NCBI RefSeq assembly: GCF_012689525.1 | Contig: NZ_CP051515.1 | Location: 1,612,001 to 1,676,000 of the forward strand | Length of the DNA: 64,000 nt | Reading direction: 5' to 3' | Source: Paraburkholderia aromaticivorans | Lineage (GTDB): Bacteria > Pseudomonadota > Gammaproteobacteria > Burkholderiales > Burkholderiaceae | Part shown: positions 45,394 through 56,359 of the stretch, piece by piece | How positions within the stretch are numbered: the first letter of the stretch is position 1 | Layout: each line of letters begins with the position of its first letter | Notes under the pieces: generated by a model | Told to the model about the DNA's origin: nothing | Seen by the model: the letters and a program-made list of their open reading frames with translations, nothing else | Database searches by the model: none | Program-made: the position numbers and the translations under genes

Positions 45394-46437
45394 ATGAACC
45401 AAACCCATACGAGCTTTCAGCAACTACCCATCGTCGACGTCAGCGGCCTGTTCAGCGATGACGGCGCCCAGCGCCTCGCAACCGCGCGCGAACTCGATCG
45501 CGCGGCACGCGAGGCCGGCTTCTTCTATGTCACCGGCCACCAGGTGTCGCGCGCGCAGCAAAGCGCATTGATCGAGCAAGCCAAACGCTTCTTCGCAGCC
45601 GAACACGAATGGAAGATGCGCTACTACATCGGCAAGTCGATGGCGCATCGCGGCTATGTGCCCGAAGGCGAGGAAGTTTTCGCGGGCGGCAAGCGCGACA
45701 GGAAGGAAGCCTTCGACACCGGCCGCGAACTGCCCGCCGACGACCCCGAGGTGAGCGCCGGCACGCCGATGCTCGGCCCGAATAGCTGGCCGGAACAAGC
45801 GGGCTTTCGCGAAGCGGTGGGCGGGTACTACGAAGCGGCGTTCGAACTCGGCCGCGCCTTGTTTCGCGGCTTCTCACTCGCGCTCGGCCTGCCTGAACAG
45901 CACTTCGACCCGTATCTGCGCAAGCCGCCGAGCCAATTGCGCCTGATCCACTATCCGCTCGATCCGTCGGCGGAAGACCGGCCTGGCATCGGCGCGCATA
46001 CCGACTACGAGTGCTTCACGATCCTGCTGCCGACCGCGCCCGGACTCGAAGTGATGAACGGCGAGGGCGAGTGGATCGATGCGCCACCGGTCGAGAACGC
46101 GTTCGTCGTGAACATCGGCGACATGCTGGAAGTGTGGACGGGCGGAACCTACGTCGCGACGTCGCATCGCGTGCGCAAGGTGAGGGAGGAGCGCTACTCG
46201 TTTCCGCTCTTTTTCGCCTGCGACTATCACACGGTCGTCGCACCGCTGCCGCAGTTCGCGACGCCCGAGGCGGTGGCGAAATACCCGCCCGTGTCGGCGG
46301 GCGACCATCTGTTCGCGCAGACGGCGCAGAGCTTCACTTACCTGAAGGAACGTCTCGAACGAGGAGAACTACTGTTGCCCGATGGTTCGAAAGCGTTGGC
46401 AAGCTTCGGTCAACAGGCGCGCTATGCGAGCACGTAA
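45394..46437 (+). CDS. 2-oxoglutarate/Fe(II) dioxygenase, isopenicillin N synthase family
   Basis: A 347-residue non-haem iron oxygenase. The iron ligands are His202 and Asp204 (A-H-T-D-Y-E) and His258 (T-S-H-R-V), with Arg267 and Ser269 (R-Y-S) for 2-oxoglutarate. All are intact. The family includes ethylene-forming enzymes and plant hydroxylases that release guanidine from arginine or homoarginine. The gene sits between two guanidine-I-riboswitch transcripts, so a guanidino compound is a plausible substrate; this is inference. It forms a pair with the TIM-barrel gene just upstream. Confidence 0.88.
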   Translation: MNQTHTSFQQLPIVDVSGLFSDDGAQRLATARELDRAAREAGFFYVTGHQVSRAQQSALIEQAKRFFAAEHEWKMRYYIGKSMAHRGYVPEGEEVFAGGKRDRKEAFDTGRELPADDPEVSAGTPMLGPNSWPEQAGFREAVGGYYEAAFELGRALFRGFSLALGLPEQHFDPYLRKPPSQLRLIHYPLDPSAEDRPGIGAHTDYECFTILLPTAPGLEVMNGEGEWIDAPPVENAFVVNIGDMLEVWTGGTYVATSHRVRKVREERYSFPLFFACDYHTVVAPLPQFATPEAVAKYPPVSAGDHLFAQTAQSFTYLKERLERGELLLPDGSKALASFGQQARYAST

Positions 46438-46915
46438 CTGGATGCCCAAGCCTGAGAGAGAACGCGTTGAGGCCGCATAGCAGAGCTTCGACGCGCAGCC
46501 TCACGACAACAACGCCGCTCTGACTACGAGCGGCGCTGTTGCTTTTGCAACTCGATGAAACGTGCCGACATCAAGGTGTAAAGCGCGCGTCGAATAGCGG
46601 CAAGCGTCGGCATGGTCGTGTGATAAAGGGAGTGGACGTGGCGCATTGATACGCACACACCATGCCATCGCTCGGAGCCCTATCTGGCGTCACGCGGACG
46701 CGCGTCGAGCCCAATCGTGGTGCCCGGCGCATCCAACTGGTGCGGATTCACCAACGGCGCTGGTGCGTGAACGATCGGCCCACACATACCTACCGGCCAC
46801 GCGCATCGCATCCAATCCCTTGCCACACCGCACTCGCCGCATCCTTATCACAACGCTGGCACACAACTCGCTTAGCTACGCAGCGAGAGGTGCGAAGTAA
46901 TTTGCATCATCTTCA
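46438..46915. other. Intergenic region, no gene seen
   Basis: About 480 bases lie between the dioxygenase stop and the riboswitch. Apart from the terminator-like hairpin near its start, no gene or repeat stands out. The promoter of the guanidine operon should be in the last 100 bases before 46916. Confidence 0.5.
46513..46550 (+). terminator. Terminator after the dioxygenase gene
   Basis: An 8-base GC stem (CGCCGCTC 46513-46520 with GAGCGGCG 46528-46535) with a 7-base loop is followed by CTGTTGCTTTT. This is a plausible intrinsic terminator for the TIM-barrel/dioxygenase transcript. Confidence 0.6.
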
Positions 46916-47045
46916 GGATCGCTAGGGTTCCGGTCGTACGCTTTCATGCGCACGATGCCTGGTCCGAGAGCAATCCGGTCTTGCCGCCCACCTTCTTTCA
47001 AGGCGCCGGCGAGGCTCCACGGAGGGATAAAAGCCCGGGAGGTCG
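46916..47045 (+). promoter_or_regulatory. Guanidine-I riboswitch (ykkC class), copy 2
   Basis: The conserved segments appear in order: CTAGGGTTCCGG (46922-46933), CTGGTCCGAGAG (46959-46970), then CACGGAGGGATAAAAGCCCGGGAGG (about 47018-47042). The aptamer ends about 55 bases before the first gene of the operon. GGAGG at 47038-47042 can pair with CCTCC at 47096-47100, just before the start codon, so a translational switch is possible. This element marks the downstream genes as guanidine-responsive. Confidence 0.95.
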
Positions 47046-47100
47046 CGATGTCGGTCAATCGCCCTCTCATGCTTATTCCCAACCGATACCTGGAGCCTCC

Positions 47101-47856
47101 ATGTCGACGCAATCCTCTGTCGATCTCGCACCGATCCCGCATGTGGCGTGGGAAACGGTGATTCCCGCCGGTACGCACTGGTCCGGCGTGCTGCGCCGTG
47201 GCATGGCGTTGCGCGTCGTCGATAGTGAAGGCGGCGCGAATCTGGCCGCCGTGTTCTACCGGCACGACGAACCGCTCGAACGCTACAACATGGCCGATAC
47301 GCTGAAGGCGCAGCACACCGCGCATCTGACGCGCGGCCACGTGCTCTACTCGGACATGGGCCGCGTGCTGGCCTCGATCACCGCCGACACGCTCGGCTGG
47401 CATGATCCGCTCGGCGGCGTCGGCGACGCGGAACTGTTCGCGGCGAAATACGGCGTGGCCCGCTATCAACAGCATCGCAATTCGATGATCCGCAACGGCC
47501 GCGACAGCCTGCTGCTCGAACTGGCGAAGCACGGTCTCGGCACACGCGACCTCGTCGCCAACCTCAACTTCTTCAGCAAACTCGCGATCGGCGACGACGG
47601 CGCGCTCGACTTCGTGGCAGGCCATTCGCCGGCCGGCGCCGCGTTCGATCTGCGCTTCGAAATGGACACGCTCGCCGTGTTTTCGAGCGCGCCGCATCCG
47701 CTCGACCCTTCCTCCGAATACGAACCGAAGCCCGTCAAGCTGATCGCGTACCGCGCGTATGCGGCCGACGCCTGCGTACCGGCCGACGATCCCTGCCGCT
47801 CGGCGTGCCCGGAGAACGGGCGCGGCTTCGTCAACACCGACCGTCTGTTCGTTTAA
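47101..47856 (+). CDS. DUF1989 protein, carboxyguanidine deiminase subunit (UAAP1-type)
   Basis: A 251-residue DUF1989 protein, historically named urea carboxylase-associated protein. It has [20 protein letters not shown], and a closing C-x-x-x-x-P-E-N-G-R-G-F. Two such subunits together form carboxyguanidine deiminase (CgdAB), which converts carboxyguanidine to allophanate and ammonia. GGAG lies 5 bases before the ATG. It is the first gene after the riboswitch. Which subunit letter applies I cannot tell from sequence alone. Confidence 0.88.
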   Translation: MSTQSSVDLAPIPHVAWETVIPAGTHWSGVLRRGMALRVVDSEGGANLAAVFYRHDEPLERYNMADTLKAQHTAHLTRGHVLYSDMGRVLASITADTLGWHDPLGGVGDAELFAAKYGVARYQQHRNSMIRNGRDSLLLELAKHGLGTRDLVANLNFFSKLAIGDDGALDFVAGHSPAGAAFDLRFEMDTLAVFSSAPHPLDPSSEYEPKPVKLIAYRAYAADACVPADDPCRSACPENGRGFVNTDRLFV

Positions 47857-47867
47857 GGAGACCCGCG

Positions 47868-48524
47868 ATGCCTATCATCGAAAGCAAACTCGATCACCGT
47901 CATGCGGTCTACGACCTCACGCTGCCATCCGGCGAACCGTGGCTGCATGAAGTCAAACGCGGCCAGGTGTTCCGCATTCTCGACCTCGAAGGTAATCAGG
48001 CCGTCGACACGCTGTTCTACAACAGCGCCGATCCGCTCGAACGCTATAGCGCGCAGGACACGATCCGCGCGCAACGCAATCTCTACCTGTCCGCCGGCAG
48101 CGTGTTGATGTCGAACCTCGGCAAGCCGATGCTGAGCATCGTCGCCGACACTTGCGGCCGCCACGACACGCTCGGCGGTGCTTGCGCCGCCGAGAGCAAT
48201 ACGGTGCGTTACGCGCTCGACAAGCGTCATATGCATAGCTGCCGCGACAGCTTCCTGCATGCGATCACGCATTGCACGTGCGGCGTGGGCACGCAGCTCG
48301 GCAAGCGCGACATCGTCAGCAACATCAACTTCTTCATGAACGTGCCGGTGACGGCGCTCGGCCAACTGACTTTCGAGGACGGCATCTCCGCGCCGGGCAA
48401 ATACGTCGAGATGCGCGCCGAGATGGATGTCACGGTGCTGATTTCGAATTGCCCGCAGTTGAACAATCCGTGCAACGGCTACAACCCGACGCCCGTGCGA
48501 CTGACGATATGGGACGCCCAATGA
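47868..48524 (+). CDS. DUF1989 protein, second carboxyguanidine deiminase subunit (UAAP2-type)
   Basis: A 218-residue paralogue of the upstream protein, with [23 protein letters not shown] and N-I-N-F-F-M-N. It contains more Cys and His residues (H-S-C-R-D-S, T-H-C-T-C-G), consistent with the metal- or catalysis-bearing subunit. AAGGAG lies 7 bases before the ATG. Its stop overlaps the carboxylase start (ATGA), so the subunits and the carboxylase are coupled. Confidence 0.88.
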   Translation: MPIIESKLDHRHAVYDLTLPSGEPWLHEVKRGQVFRILDLEGNQAVDTLFYNSADPLERYSAQDTIRAQRNLYLSAGSVLMSNLGKPMLSIVADTCGRHDTLGGACAAESNTVRYALDKRHMHSCRDSFLHAITHCTCGVGTQLGKRDIVSNINFFMNVPVTALGQLTFEDGISAPGKYVEMRAEMDVTVLISNCPQLNNPCNGYNPTPVRLTIWDAQ

Positions 48525-51500
48525 GATTCCAAAAAGTCCTCATTGCCAATCGCGGCGAGATTGCTTGCCGTGTGATTCGCACGCTCAAGCGGCTCGGCAT
48601 TGCGTCGGTCGCGGTGTATTCCGAAGCCGATCGCCACGCCATGCATGTGATGCTCGCCGACGAAGCCGTGTGCATCGGCCCGGCGCTCGCGGCACAGAGC
48701 TATCTGAACAGCGCGGCGATTCTCGAAGCGGCGCGCGCGTGCGGCGCCGACGCCGTGCATCCCGGCTACGGTTTTTTGTCCGAAAACGCGGCCTTCGCGC
48801 AGGCTTGCGACGACGCCGGAATTCGCTTCATCGGCCCGACGCCGCTACAGATGCGCGAGTTCGGCCTGAAGCATACGGCGCGCGAACTCGCGCAAGCCAA
48901 CGACGTCGCCTTGCTGCCCGGCACCGGCTTGTTGCCTGACGTAAGCGCGGCACTGCGCGAGGCGGCGTCGATCGGCTATCCCGTGATGCTAAAAAGCACG
49001 GCGGGCGGCGGCGGGATCGGCATGTCGCTGTGCCGCGACGCCGCGCAACTGGAAAGCGTGTTTGCGTCGGTCGCACGGCTCGGCGAGGCGAACTTTGCCA
49101 ACGCGGGTGTGTACGTCGAAAAGTTCGTCGAAAACGCGCGCCATATCGAAGTGCAGATTTTCGGCGATGGCAAAGGCGGCGTGATATCGCTCGGCGAACG
49201 CGATTGCTCGGTGCAGCGGCGCAACCAGAAGGTGATCGAGGAGACGCCCGCGCCTGGGCTTACGAACGCGGAACGCAGCGCGCTGCATGCGAGCGCCGTG
49301 CGTCTCGCCCAGGCGGTGAAGTACAAATCCGCGGGTACGGTAGAGTTCGTTTTCGATGCCGACACGCGCCGTTTCTATTTCCTCGAAGTGAACACGCGAT
49401 TGCAGGTCGAGCATTGCGTGACGGAAGAAGTCACGGGTATCGATCTGGTCGAGTGGATGGTCCGCGAGGCCGAAGGCGAACTCGCGCCGCTCGATACGCT
49501 GGCGCCCGTGCCGCAAGGCGCGAGCATCCAGGTGCGGCTGTACGCGGAAGACCCGCACAAGCAGTTTCAGCCGAGTGCGGGCCTGCTGACGCATGTCGCG
49601 TTCGCCGCCGACGCGCGGGTCGAGACGTGGGTCGATTCCGGCACGGAAGTCAGCGCGTTCTACGATCCGTTGCTCGCCAAGCTGATCGTCAAAGGCGCGA
49701 CGCGCGAGGCCGCGCTCGCTGCGCTGCGTGCCGCACTGGAACAAACGCAGTTGTACGGCATCGAGACCAACCTCGACTATCTGCGCGCCATTGCCGGGTC
49801 GGCGACGTTTGCGCGCGCTGAGCAGACCACCGCGTTCCTCGGGCGCTTCATGTTCGCGCCGCATACCATCGACGTGCTTGACGGCGGCGTGCAGACCACC
49901 GTGCAGCAGACGCCAGGGCGCACGGGCTACTGGGACATCGGCGTGCCGCCGTCGGGCCCGATGGACGATCTGTCGTTCCGACTCGCCAACGAACTGCTCG
50001 GCAATCCCGCCGACGCCGCGGGCCTCGAATGCGCGATGGTCGGCGCCACGCTGCGCTTCAACACCGCGACGCTTTTCGTGCTGGGCGGCGCGCCGCTCGC
50101 CGCCACGCTCGACGGCGCACCGCTCACGTTGTGGCAAGTCACGCGCGCGCCGGCGGGTTCGGTGCTCAAGCTCTGCGGCGTGACGGGCGCCGGCATGCGC
50201 GCGTGTCTCGCGTTGAAGGGCGGCTTGCAAGTGCCGGACTATCTGGGCAGCAAGGCGACCTTCACGCTCGGCCAGTTCGGCGGCCACGCGGGGCGCGCAT
50301 TGCGCAAGGGCGACGTGCTGCATCTCGCCGACGGCGCGGGCTCGGGCGAAGCGGGGGCGCAACTGGACGCGGCGCGTGTGCCGGTCCTGACGCACGACTG
50401 GGCGCTCGGCGTGCTCGACGGCCCGCACGGCGCGCCCGATTTCTTCACGCCCGACGACATCGCGATGCTCTACGGCACGCGCTGGACCGTGCACTACAAC
50501 TCCAGCCGCACGGGCGTGCGGCTGATCGGCCCGAAGCCGCAATGGGCGCGCACGGACGGCGGCGAGGCGGGGCTGCATCCGTCGAACATTCACGACAACG
50601 CGTACGCGGTCGGTGCAGTGGATTTCACCGGCGATATGCCCGTAATTCTCGGCCCTGACGGTCCGAGCCTCGGCGGTTTCGTGTGTCCGGTCACGGTGGT
50701 GGGCGAAGAGTTATGGAAGCTCGGCCAACTGCGTCCGGGCGATACGGTGCGCTTCGAACGGGTGCCGGTCAAAGCGGTGCAACGCTCGCCGCTCGCCAGC
50801 GAAGCGGCCCACGATTGCATCCTCTATCGCGACCCGACAGCAGGCGAGGGCACCGGCGTGGTCTATCGCCGTTCCGGCGATCAGAACGTGCTGATCGAAT
50901 ACGGTCCGCTCGTGCTCGACCTGAACCTGCGCTTTCGCGTGCATGCATTGATGCACTGGCTCGACGCGCACCGGTTGCCGGGCATCATCGATCTGACGCC
51001 GGGCATCCGTTCATTGCAGGTGCATTTCGATCACCGCATGCTGTCGCACGACACCTTGCTCGCCCATCTGCAGCAAGCCGAGCGCGAACTGCCCGCCGTG
51101 GACGCGATGCGCGTGCCGAACCGCATCGTGCATCTGCCGCTCTCGTGGGACGACCCGTCGACGCGAATCGCGATCGAGCGCTACATGCAATCCGTGCGTC
51201 CCGACGCGCCGTGGTGCCCGAGCAATATCGAGTTCATTCGCCGCATCAACGGGCTGAATAGCATCGACGACGTGAAGCGCATCGTGTTCGACGCGCGCTA
51301 CCTCGTCATGGGTCTCGGCGACGTCTATCTCGGCGCGCCGGTCGCGACGCCGCTCGATCCGCGTCACCGGCTCGTCACCACCAAGTACAACCCGGCGCGC
51401 ACGTGGACGCCGGAGAACGCGGTAGGCATCGGCGGCGCGTATCTGTGCGTGTACGGCATGGAGGGGCCGGGCGGCTATCAGTTCGTCGGCCGTACCGTGC

Positions 51501-52117
51501 AGATGTGGAACCGCTATCGCACGACGCGCGAGTTCGAGGCGGGCAAGCCCTGGCTGCTGCGCTTCTTCGATGAGATCCGTTTCTACGAAGTCAGCGAGGC
51601 CGAGCTGGCCGAACTGCGCACGGATTTCATCGCGGGCCGCGCGAGTCTGAAGATCGAGGAGTCCGTGTTCGACCTGGGTGCGTATAACCGCTTCCTGAAG
51701 GACGAAGCCGACTCGATCGCCACCTTCAAAAGTACGCAGCAAGCTGCTTTCGACGCGGAACGCGAGCGCTGGGATGCGGCTGGACATGCTGAATACGTCG
51801 GCGAAACGGATGGCGATGCAGCCACTGCCGGCAACCTGGCGAACGACGCGCTGGCGGCCGGCCAGCAAGGCATTGTCGCCGACGTGTCGGGCAGCGTGTG
51901 GAAGCTGCTCGTCAAGGAAGGCGAACGGGTCGGCGACGGGCAGGTGCTCGCGATCGTCGAGTCGATGAAGATGGAAATTTCCGTCACCGCGAGCGGCGAC
52001 GGCGTCATCGAAACGATCGACTGCGCGGAAGGCGCGGCGGTCGTCGCAGGTCAACGATTGATGGTGATGCGCGCCGGCGTTGCAGCCGACGCCACCGAGG
52101 AGGTTACGTGCAAATGA
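48521..52117 (+). CDS. Biotin-dependent guanidine carboxylase (urea carboxylase family)
   Basis: A 1198-residue multidomain enzyme. Residues 1-445 are biotin carboxylase ([13 protein letters not shown]-grasp [10 protein letters not shown]). Residues 465-1000 are the two KipA/KipI-like carboxyltransferase parts. Residues 1115-1198 are the biotin carrier with Lys1150 in S-M-K-M. The family includes urea carboxylase and guanidine carboxylase. The riboswitch and the DUF1989 partners favour guanidine: ATP-dependent carboxylation to carboxyguanidine. The specificity residue was not checked by alignment. Confidence 0.88.
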   Translation: MRFQKVLIANRGEIACRVIRTLKRLGIASVAVYSEADRHAMHVMLADEAVCIGPALAAQSYLNSAAILEAARACGADAVHPGYGFLSENAAFAQACDDAGIRFIGPTPLQMREFGLKHTARELAQANDVALLPGTGLLPDVSAALREAASIGYPVMLKSTAGGGGIGMSLCRDAAQLESVFASVARLGEANFANAGVYVEKFVENARHIEVQIFGDGKGGVISLGERDCSVQRRNQKVIEETPAPGLTNAERSALHASAVRLAQAVKYKSAGTVEFVFDADTRRFYFLEVNTRLQVEHCVTEEVTGIDLVEWMVREAEGELAPLDTLAPVPQGASIQVRLYAEDPHKQFQPSAGLLTHVAFAADARVETWVDSGTEVSAFYDPLLAKLIVKGATREAALAALRAALEQTQLYGIETNLDYLRAIAGSATFARAEQTTAFLGRFMFAPHTIDVLDGGVQTTVQQTPGRTGYWDIGVPPSGPMDDLSFRLANELLGNPADAAGLECAMVGATLRFNTATLFVLGGAPLAATLDGAPLTLWQVTRAPAGSVLKLCGVTGAGMRACLALKGGLQVPDYLGSKATFTLGQFGGHAGRALRKGDVLHLADGAGSGEAGAQLDAARVPVLTHDWALGVLDGPHGAPDFFTPDDIAMLYGTRWTVHYNSSRTGVRLIGPKPQWARTDGGEAGLHPSNIHDNAYAVGAVDFTGDMPVILGPDGPSLGGFVCPVTVVGEELWKLGQLRPGDTVRFERVPVKAVQRSPLASEAAHDCILYRDPTAGEGTGVVYRRSGDQNVLIEYGPLVLDLNLRFRVHALMHWLDAHRLPGIIDLTPGIRSLQVHFDHRMLSHDTLLAHLQQAERELPAVDAMRVPNRIVHLPLSWDDPSTRIAIERYMQSVRPDAPWCPSNIEFIRRINGLNSIDDVKRIVFDARYLVMGLGDVYLGAPVATPLDPRHRLVTTKYNPARTWTPENAVGIGGAYLCVYGMEGPGGYQFVGRTVQMWNRYRTTREFEAGKPWLLRFFDEIRFYEVSEAELAELRTDFIAGRASLKIEESVFDLGAYNRFLKDEADSIATFKSTQQAAFDAERERWDAAGHAEYVGETDGDAATAGNLANDALAAGQQGIVADVSGSVWKLLVKEGERVGDGQVLAIVESMKMEISVTASGDGVIETIDCAEGAAVVAGQRLMVMRAGVAADATEEVTCK

Positions 52118-53568
52118 AATCCCACGACGATCTGTTCCAGTCCATGTCGATTGCCGCGCTGCGGGCGCGCTATCGCGCCGGCAGCCTCACGCCGGCGCAA
52201 CTGGTGGAAGCCATCGCCGCGCGCACGTCGGGCGACGATCCGCACCACGCATGGATCCGCCCATTGAGCCGCAACGAGATGATGCGTTACGCCGATGCGC
52301 TCGAAGGCCGGGACATGGACACCTTGCCGCTCTACGGCGTGCCGTTCGCCATCAAGGACAACATCGACCTGGCCGGCATTCCGACCACCGCCGCCTGTCC
52401 CGCCTATGCGTACACGCCGACGGCCAGCGCGCCGGTGGTCGCGCGCCTGATCGCCGCCGGCGCGATCCCGGTCGGCAAGACCAATCTCGACCAGTTCGCC
52501 ACGGGTTTGTCCGGCCAGCGTTCGCCGCACGGTGCGTGCCGCAACGCGCTCGATCCGCGCTACGCGTCGGGCGGATCGAGTTCTGGTTCGGCGGTATCGG
52601 TCGCGCTCGGGCTGGCGGCGTTTTCGCTGGGCACCGACACGGCAGGATCGGGACGCGTGCCCGCTGCATTCCACGGCCTGTTCGGACTGAAGCCGACCAA
52701 GGGCGTGCTGAGCACGCTCGGCGTGGTGCCGGCGTGCAAATCGCTCGACTGCGTGTCGATCTTCGCGCGCTCGGTGGACGACGCGCAGAGCGTGTTCGAT
52801 GCCGCGCGCGGCGTGGCGCCGAGTGATCCTTATGCGCGCGAATTCCAGCCGCCGCCGGGTGCCGCGCAGCTTGGCGCGCAACCGTCGCTGCGCGGTGTGC
52901 GCTTCGGCGTGCCGCGCGCGAACCAGCTCGAATTTTTCGGCGACACTTCGTACGCGCACGCTTTCGATGCCTCGCTCACGCGTTTGCGCGCAGCCGGCGC
53001 CGAACTGGTCGAGATCGACTTCGAGCCGTTCCTTGCCACCGCGCGGCTGCTTTACGAAGGGCCGTGGGTGGCGGAGCGGCTCGCGGCGATCCGCGAGTTC
53101 GTGGAGACGCAGCCCGACGCGCTGCATCCGGTGATCCGCGAGATCATCGGCGGCGCGGCGCGCTGGAGCGCGGCCGATGCGTTCGCCGCGTTCGACCGCC
53201 TCGCGTTGCTGCGCATGCAGGCGGCGCAAGTCTGGCAGCGGATCGACGCCATCGTCACGCCGACGTCGGCGACGACCGCCACCGTCGACGAACTGGAAGC
53301 GGACCCGATCCGCGTGAATTCGCGCTTCGGCTACTACACGAACTTCGTCAACCTGCTCGATCTGGCCGCGCTGGCGGTGCCGGCCGGCGTCTGCACGGTC
53401 GGCAAACATGCGGGCTTGCCGTTCGGCGTGACCTTCGTCGCGCGCGCGCATGAAGACATCGTGCTGCTCGATCTGGCGCGCGCGTGGCTCGACGAAACGA
53501 CCGCCGCTTCAGGGTCCGCACACGGCGCAAGCGCATTCAGCCTCGGAGAATCACATGGCAGTCATTGA
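52114..53568 (+). CDS. atzF: Allophanate hydrolase, amidase domain only
   Basis: A 484-residue amidase-signature protein with Lys81 (A-I-K-D-N), Ser155 in G-G-S-S-S-G-S and nucleophile Ser179 (T-A-G-S-G-R). Full-length AtzF has about 600 residues; this copy ends after the amidase domain, lacking the C-terminal domain present in the gene at 31924. The first reaction, allophanate to N-carboxycarbamate and ammonia, should still occur, and the product may decay unaided. GAGGAGG is 10 bases upstream; GTG 52108 is an alternative start. It overlaps the permease start by 14 bases. Confidence 0.9.
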   Translation: MKSHDDLFQSMSIAALRARYRAGSLTPAQLVEAIAARTSGDDPHHAWIRPLSRNEMMRYADALEGRDMDTLPLYGVPFAIKDNIDLAGIPTTAACPAYAYTPTASAPVVARLIAAGAIPVGKTNLDQFATGLSGQRSPHGACRNALDPRYASGGSSSGSAVSVALGLAAFSLGTDTAGSGRVPAAFHGLFGLKPTKGVLSTLGVVPACKSLDCVSIFARSVDDAQSVFDAARGVAPSDPYAREFQPPPGAAQLGAQPSLRGVRFGVPRANQLEFFGDTSYAHAFDASLTRLRAAGAELVEIDFEPFLATARLLYEGPWVAERLAAIREFVETQPDALHPVIREIIGGAARWSAADAFAAFDRLALLRMQAAQVWQRIDAIVTPTSATTATVDELEADPIRVNSRFGYYTNFVNLLDLAALAVPAGVCTVGKHAGLPFGVTFVARAHEDIVLLDLARAWLDETTAASGSAHGASAFSLGESHGSH

Positions 53569-54526
53569 CAGAACCGAATGGTTCGCGGTGCGCCGCGAAC
53601 TCTCCGTCCGCGGTAAATGGCTGTTGGGCGCGGGCTCGTTCCTGTTGCCGCTCTTCGTCTGGTGCCTGGTCAGCTACGTGCCGTTCATCTGGCATCCGCA
53701 GGTGCTGATCGAGAGTCCGGGCAGCGTCGACTATTTCCAGCCGGGCATGCGTGTCGACAAGGACGTGTTCGCCGACGAACTCGCCCACGCGCGCGATGCC
53801 CATGCGGCGTTGCCGGCCGGCGAACCGGTCAACCCGGTCTATCTGCCCGCGCCCCATGAAGTGCTGCGCGCGTTCTACACCGCGTTCACCACGCCGCCCG
53901 CATCGCGCGACGGCGTATGGCTGCATCAGAGCCTGTGGCACAGCATTCAGGTGATCTTCTGGGGCTTCGTGCTGTCGTCCGTGATCGGTGTGCCGATCGG
54001 CATCGTGTGCGGCACGTACAGCGCGATCGCGCGCTTGCAGGAGCCGTTCTTCGAGTTCTTCCGCTACTTGCCGGCGCCCGCGTTCGGCGCGCTGATGGTG
54101 GCGATCCTGGGCATTTACGACGGCCCGAAGATCGCGATCATCGTGATCGGCACATTGTTCCAGCAGGTGCTGATCGTGGCCAACACCACCCGCAAGCTCG
54201 AGTACAGCCTGTTCGAAGCCGCCATGACGCTCGGCACGAAGAAGTTCAAGCTGCTCACCCATGTGGTGATTCCCGGCATCCTGCCGGACCTGTACCGCGA
54301 CCAGCGCATTCTGCTCGGCTGGGCATGGACGTATCTGATCGTGGCGGAACTGGTGGGCACCAGCTCCGGCATCACCTGGTACATCACGCAGCAGGCGCGC
54401 TACCAGCATTTCGACAACGTCTACGCGGCAATCATGATGATCGGCATCATCGGCCTGGGCACCGATCTCGTGCTGGCCTTTCTCGGCCGCAAGCTGTTTC
54501 CGTGGGACCGCACGCTCAAGACGTAG
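53555..54526 (+). CDS. ABC transporter permease (nitrate/sulfonate/taurine type)
   Basis: A 323-residue inner-membrane permease. It has an N-terminal helix, a long polar periplasmic insertion (residues 45-110) and then about five helices with the coupling loop [12 protein letters not shown]. The T-L-G motif and the G-I-L-P-D-L-Y segment fit the SsuC/TauC class. It is in the guanidine riboswitch operon with the ATPase. The matching binding protein is the gene at 42463, so together they form a guanidine importer. Confidence 0.9.
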   Translation: MAVIDRTEWFAVRRELSVRGKWLLGAGSFLLPLFVWCLVSYVPFIWHPQVLIESPGSVDYFQPGMRVDKDVFADELAHARDAHAALPAGEPVNPVYLPAPHEVLRAFYTAFTTPPASRDGVWLHQSLWHSIQVIFWGFVLSSVIGVPIGIVCGTYSAIARLQEPFFEFFRYLPAPAFGALMVAILGIYDGPKIAIIVIGTLFQQVLIVANTTRKLEYSLFEAAMTLGTKKFKLLTHVVIPGILPDLYRDQRILLGWAWTYLIVAELVGTSSGITWYITQQARYQHFDNVYAAIMMIGIIGLGTDLVLAFLGRKLFPWDRTLKT

Positions 54527-54585
54527 CGGACGGCTTCGTGACACGGCTTATCGCATGCACCGCACCGCATTCAAAGGATTCCATC

Positions 54586-55500
54586 ATGTTAAATCCGCAA
54601 CCCGTTCCGTCGTACCTGATCCAGTCCGAAGCGGTACGCGAGCGTTTCGACCGTCTGAAGTCGCGCGAAGTGATTCTGGAGGTACGCGACCTCGGCAAGC
54701 GCTTCGAGACGCCCCAAGGCGAGTGCACGGCGCTCGACGGCATCAGCTTCAAGACGCACCGGCGCGAGTTCGTCTGCGTGATCGGACCGTCGGGCTGCGG
54801 CAAGTCCACGCTGATCCGCATTCTTGCCGGCCTGGAGGCGCAGACGAGCGGCAGCGTGCTGCTCGACGGCAAACCGGTGCGGGGCCCGGGTGCTGACCGC
54901 GGCATGGTGTTTCAGGGCTACACGCTGTTTCCGTGGCTGACGGTCAAGAAAAATGTCATGTTCGGTCTCAAGATGAACGGCCACAGCACCCTGCATGCGG
55001 AACGCGAGGCGCTGCAATGGCTCGATCTGGTCGGTCTGACGAAATTCGCCAACGCCTATCCGCATCAGTTGTCGGGCGGCATGAAGCAGCGCGTGGCGAT
55101 TGCCCGCGCACTCGCCAACCGGCCGCGCATTCTGCTGATGGACGAACCCTTCGGCGCGCTCGACGCGCAAACGCGCGCGAAGATGCAAGCGCACCTGCTC
55201 GATATCTGGCGCAACATCGACGTGACTGTGCTGTTCATCACGCACGATCTGGACGAGGCGATCTTTCTCGCCGACCGCATTCTGGTGCTGAAGGCGAATC
55301 CCGGCGAGGTGCAGGAGTTGATCGAAGTGCCGGTGCCTCGGCCGCGCGATTACTCGCAGGTCACGTCGCCGGAGTTTCTGGCGACCAAGGCGCGGCTGGA
55401 AGCCTTGATCCATCCGCCCACAGAGACCCGTGACGACGAGGACGACGTCGTCAAACCGCACATGATCCGTATGACCGATGTAGCGGACAACGTCGAATAG
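54586..55500 (+). CDS. ABC transporter ATP-binding protein (nitrate/sulfonate/taurine type)
   Basis: A 304-residue ATPase: Walker [10 protein letters not shown] near residue 69, Q-loop V-F-Q-G-Y, signature L-S-G-G-M-K-Q-R, Walker B I-L-L-M-D-E-P, H-loop I-T-H-D. The extra N-terminal 28 residues and acidic C-terminal tail are unusual for the class. It follows the permease after about 60 bases and ends the guanidine operon. It drives uptake by the permease at 53555. Confidence 0.92.
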   Translation: MLNPQPVPSYLIQSEAVRERFDRLKSREVILEVRDLGKRFETPQGECTALDGISFKTHRREFVCVIGPSGCGKSTLIRILAGLEAQTSGSVLLDGKPVRGPGADRGMVFQGYTLFPWLTVKKNVMFGLKMNGHSTLHAEREALQWLDLVGLTKFANAYPHQLSGGMKQRVAIARALANRPRILLMDEPFGALDAQTRAKMQAHLLDIWRNIDVTVLFITHDLDEAIFLADRILVLKANPGEVQELIEVPVPRPRDYSQVTSPEFLATKARLEALIHPPTETRDDEDDVVKPHMIRMTDVADNVE

Positions 55501-55681
55501 ATCGCAGCGCTTGCGGCTCTGTGCTGCGGCGCCGCATGCGAGTGAAGGCGCCGGCCACGCAAGATTCGTCGCAAACGCGCGCCGCGCATCCCGAGCGAGC
55601 GCATCAACATTACCGGATCGTAATCACCCGCGCGAGTGCTTGACGGTATGATTTCACCGTCAACGCAAAGCGGAGCAATCG

Positions 55682-56359
55682 ATGCGAATCCTGGTAATCG
55701 AGGACGAGCTGAAAACAGCGGCCTACCTCAAGAACGGCCTGGAAGAATCCGGCTATGCCGTCGACGTGGCCAACGACGGGCCGCAAGGGCTGATCCTCGC
55801 TCTGGAAGAAGAGTACGACGTGATCGTGCTCGACGTGATGCTGCCCGGCATGGACGGCTGGACCATCGTCAAGACCTTGCGCGCCAAGCGCACCACGCCC
55901 GTGCTGTTCCTTACCGCGCGCGACGACGTCGACGACCGCGTGCGCGGCCTCGAACTCGGCGCGGACGATTACCTCGTCAAACCCTTTGCCTTCGTCGAAT
56001 TGCTGGCGCGCGTGCGCACGCTGGCGCGCCGTGGCCCGCCGCGCGAAAGCGAACTGATCAAGGTGGGCGATCTGGAAATGGACGTGAACCGCCGTCGCGT
56101 GAAACGTGGCGGCACGCGGATCGACCTCACGCCGCGTGAATTCTCGCTGCTGCAACTGCTCGCGCGCCGTCAGGGTGAAGTGCTGAGCCGCACGCAGATC
56201 GCGTCGTATGTGTGGGATATGAATTTCGACAGCGACACCAATGTGGTCGAAGTCGCGATCCGCCGCTTGCGCACCAAGATCGACGACAACTTTCCCGTCA
56301 AGCTGATCCACACCGTGCGCGGCGTGGGCTATGTGCTCGAACTGAAGGACACCGCTTGA
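55682..56359 (+). CDS. OmpR-family response regulator (CusR/IrlR type)
   Basis: A 225-residue regulator. Residues 1-115 are the receiver, with phosphoacceptor Asp51 (V-L-D-V-M-L-P-G) and Lys in V-K-P-F. Residues 125-222 are an OmpR-type winged helix with L-T-P-R-E-F-S-L-L and [11 protein letters not shown]. It resembles the CusR/CopR/IrlR metal-response branch. Its stop overlaps the sensor-kinase start by one base. The adjacent convergent RND operon is the obvious target. Confidence 0.92.
   Translation: MRILVIEDELKTAAYLKNGLEESGYAVDVANDGPQGLILALEEEYDVIVLDVMLPGMDGWTIVKTLRAKRTTPVLFLTARDDVDDRVRGLELGADDYLVKPFAFVELLARVRTLARRGPPRESELIKVGDLEMDVNRRRVKRGGTRIDLTPREFSLLQLLARRQGEVLSRTQIASYVWDMNFDSDTNVVEVAIRRLRTKIDDNFPVKLIHTVRGVGYVLELKDTA

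Noticed and set aside
48521..52117. Reading the carboxylase as an ordinary urea carboxylase for urea use
   Set aside because: The guanidine-I riboswitch, the two DUF1989 subunits and the co-regulated importer fit guanidine better; urea is kept only as an alternative.
54589..55461. 290-codon antisense frame opposite the ABC ATPase
   Set aside because: It mirrors a conserved ATPase and shows no family features of its own.
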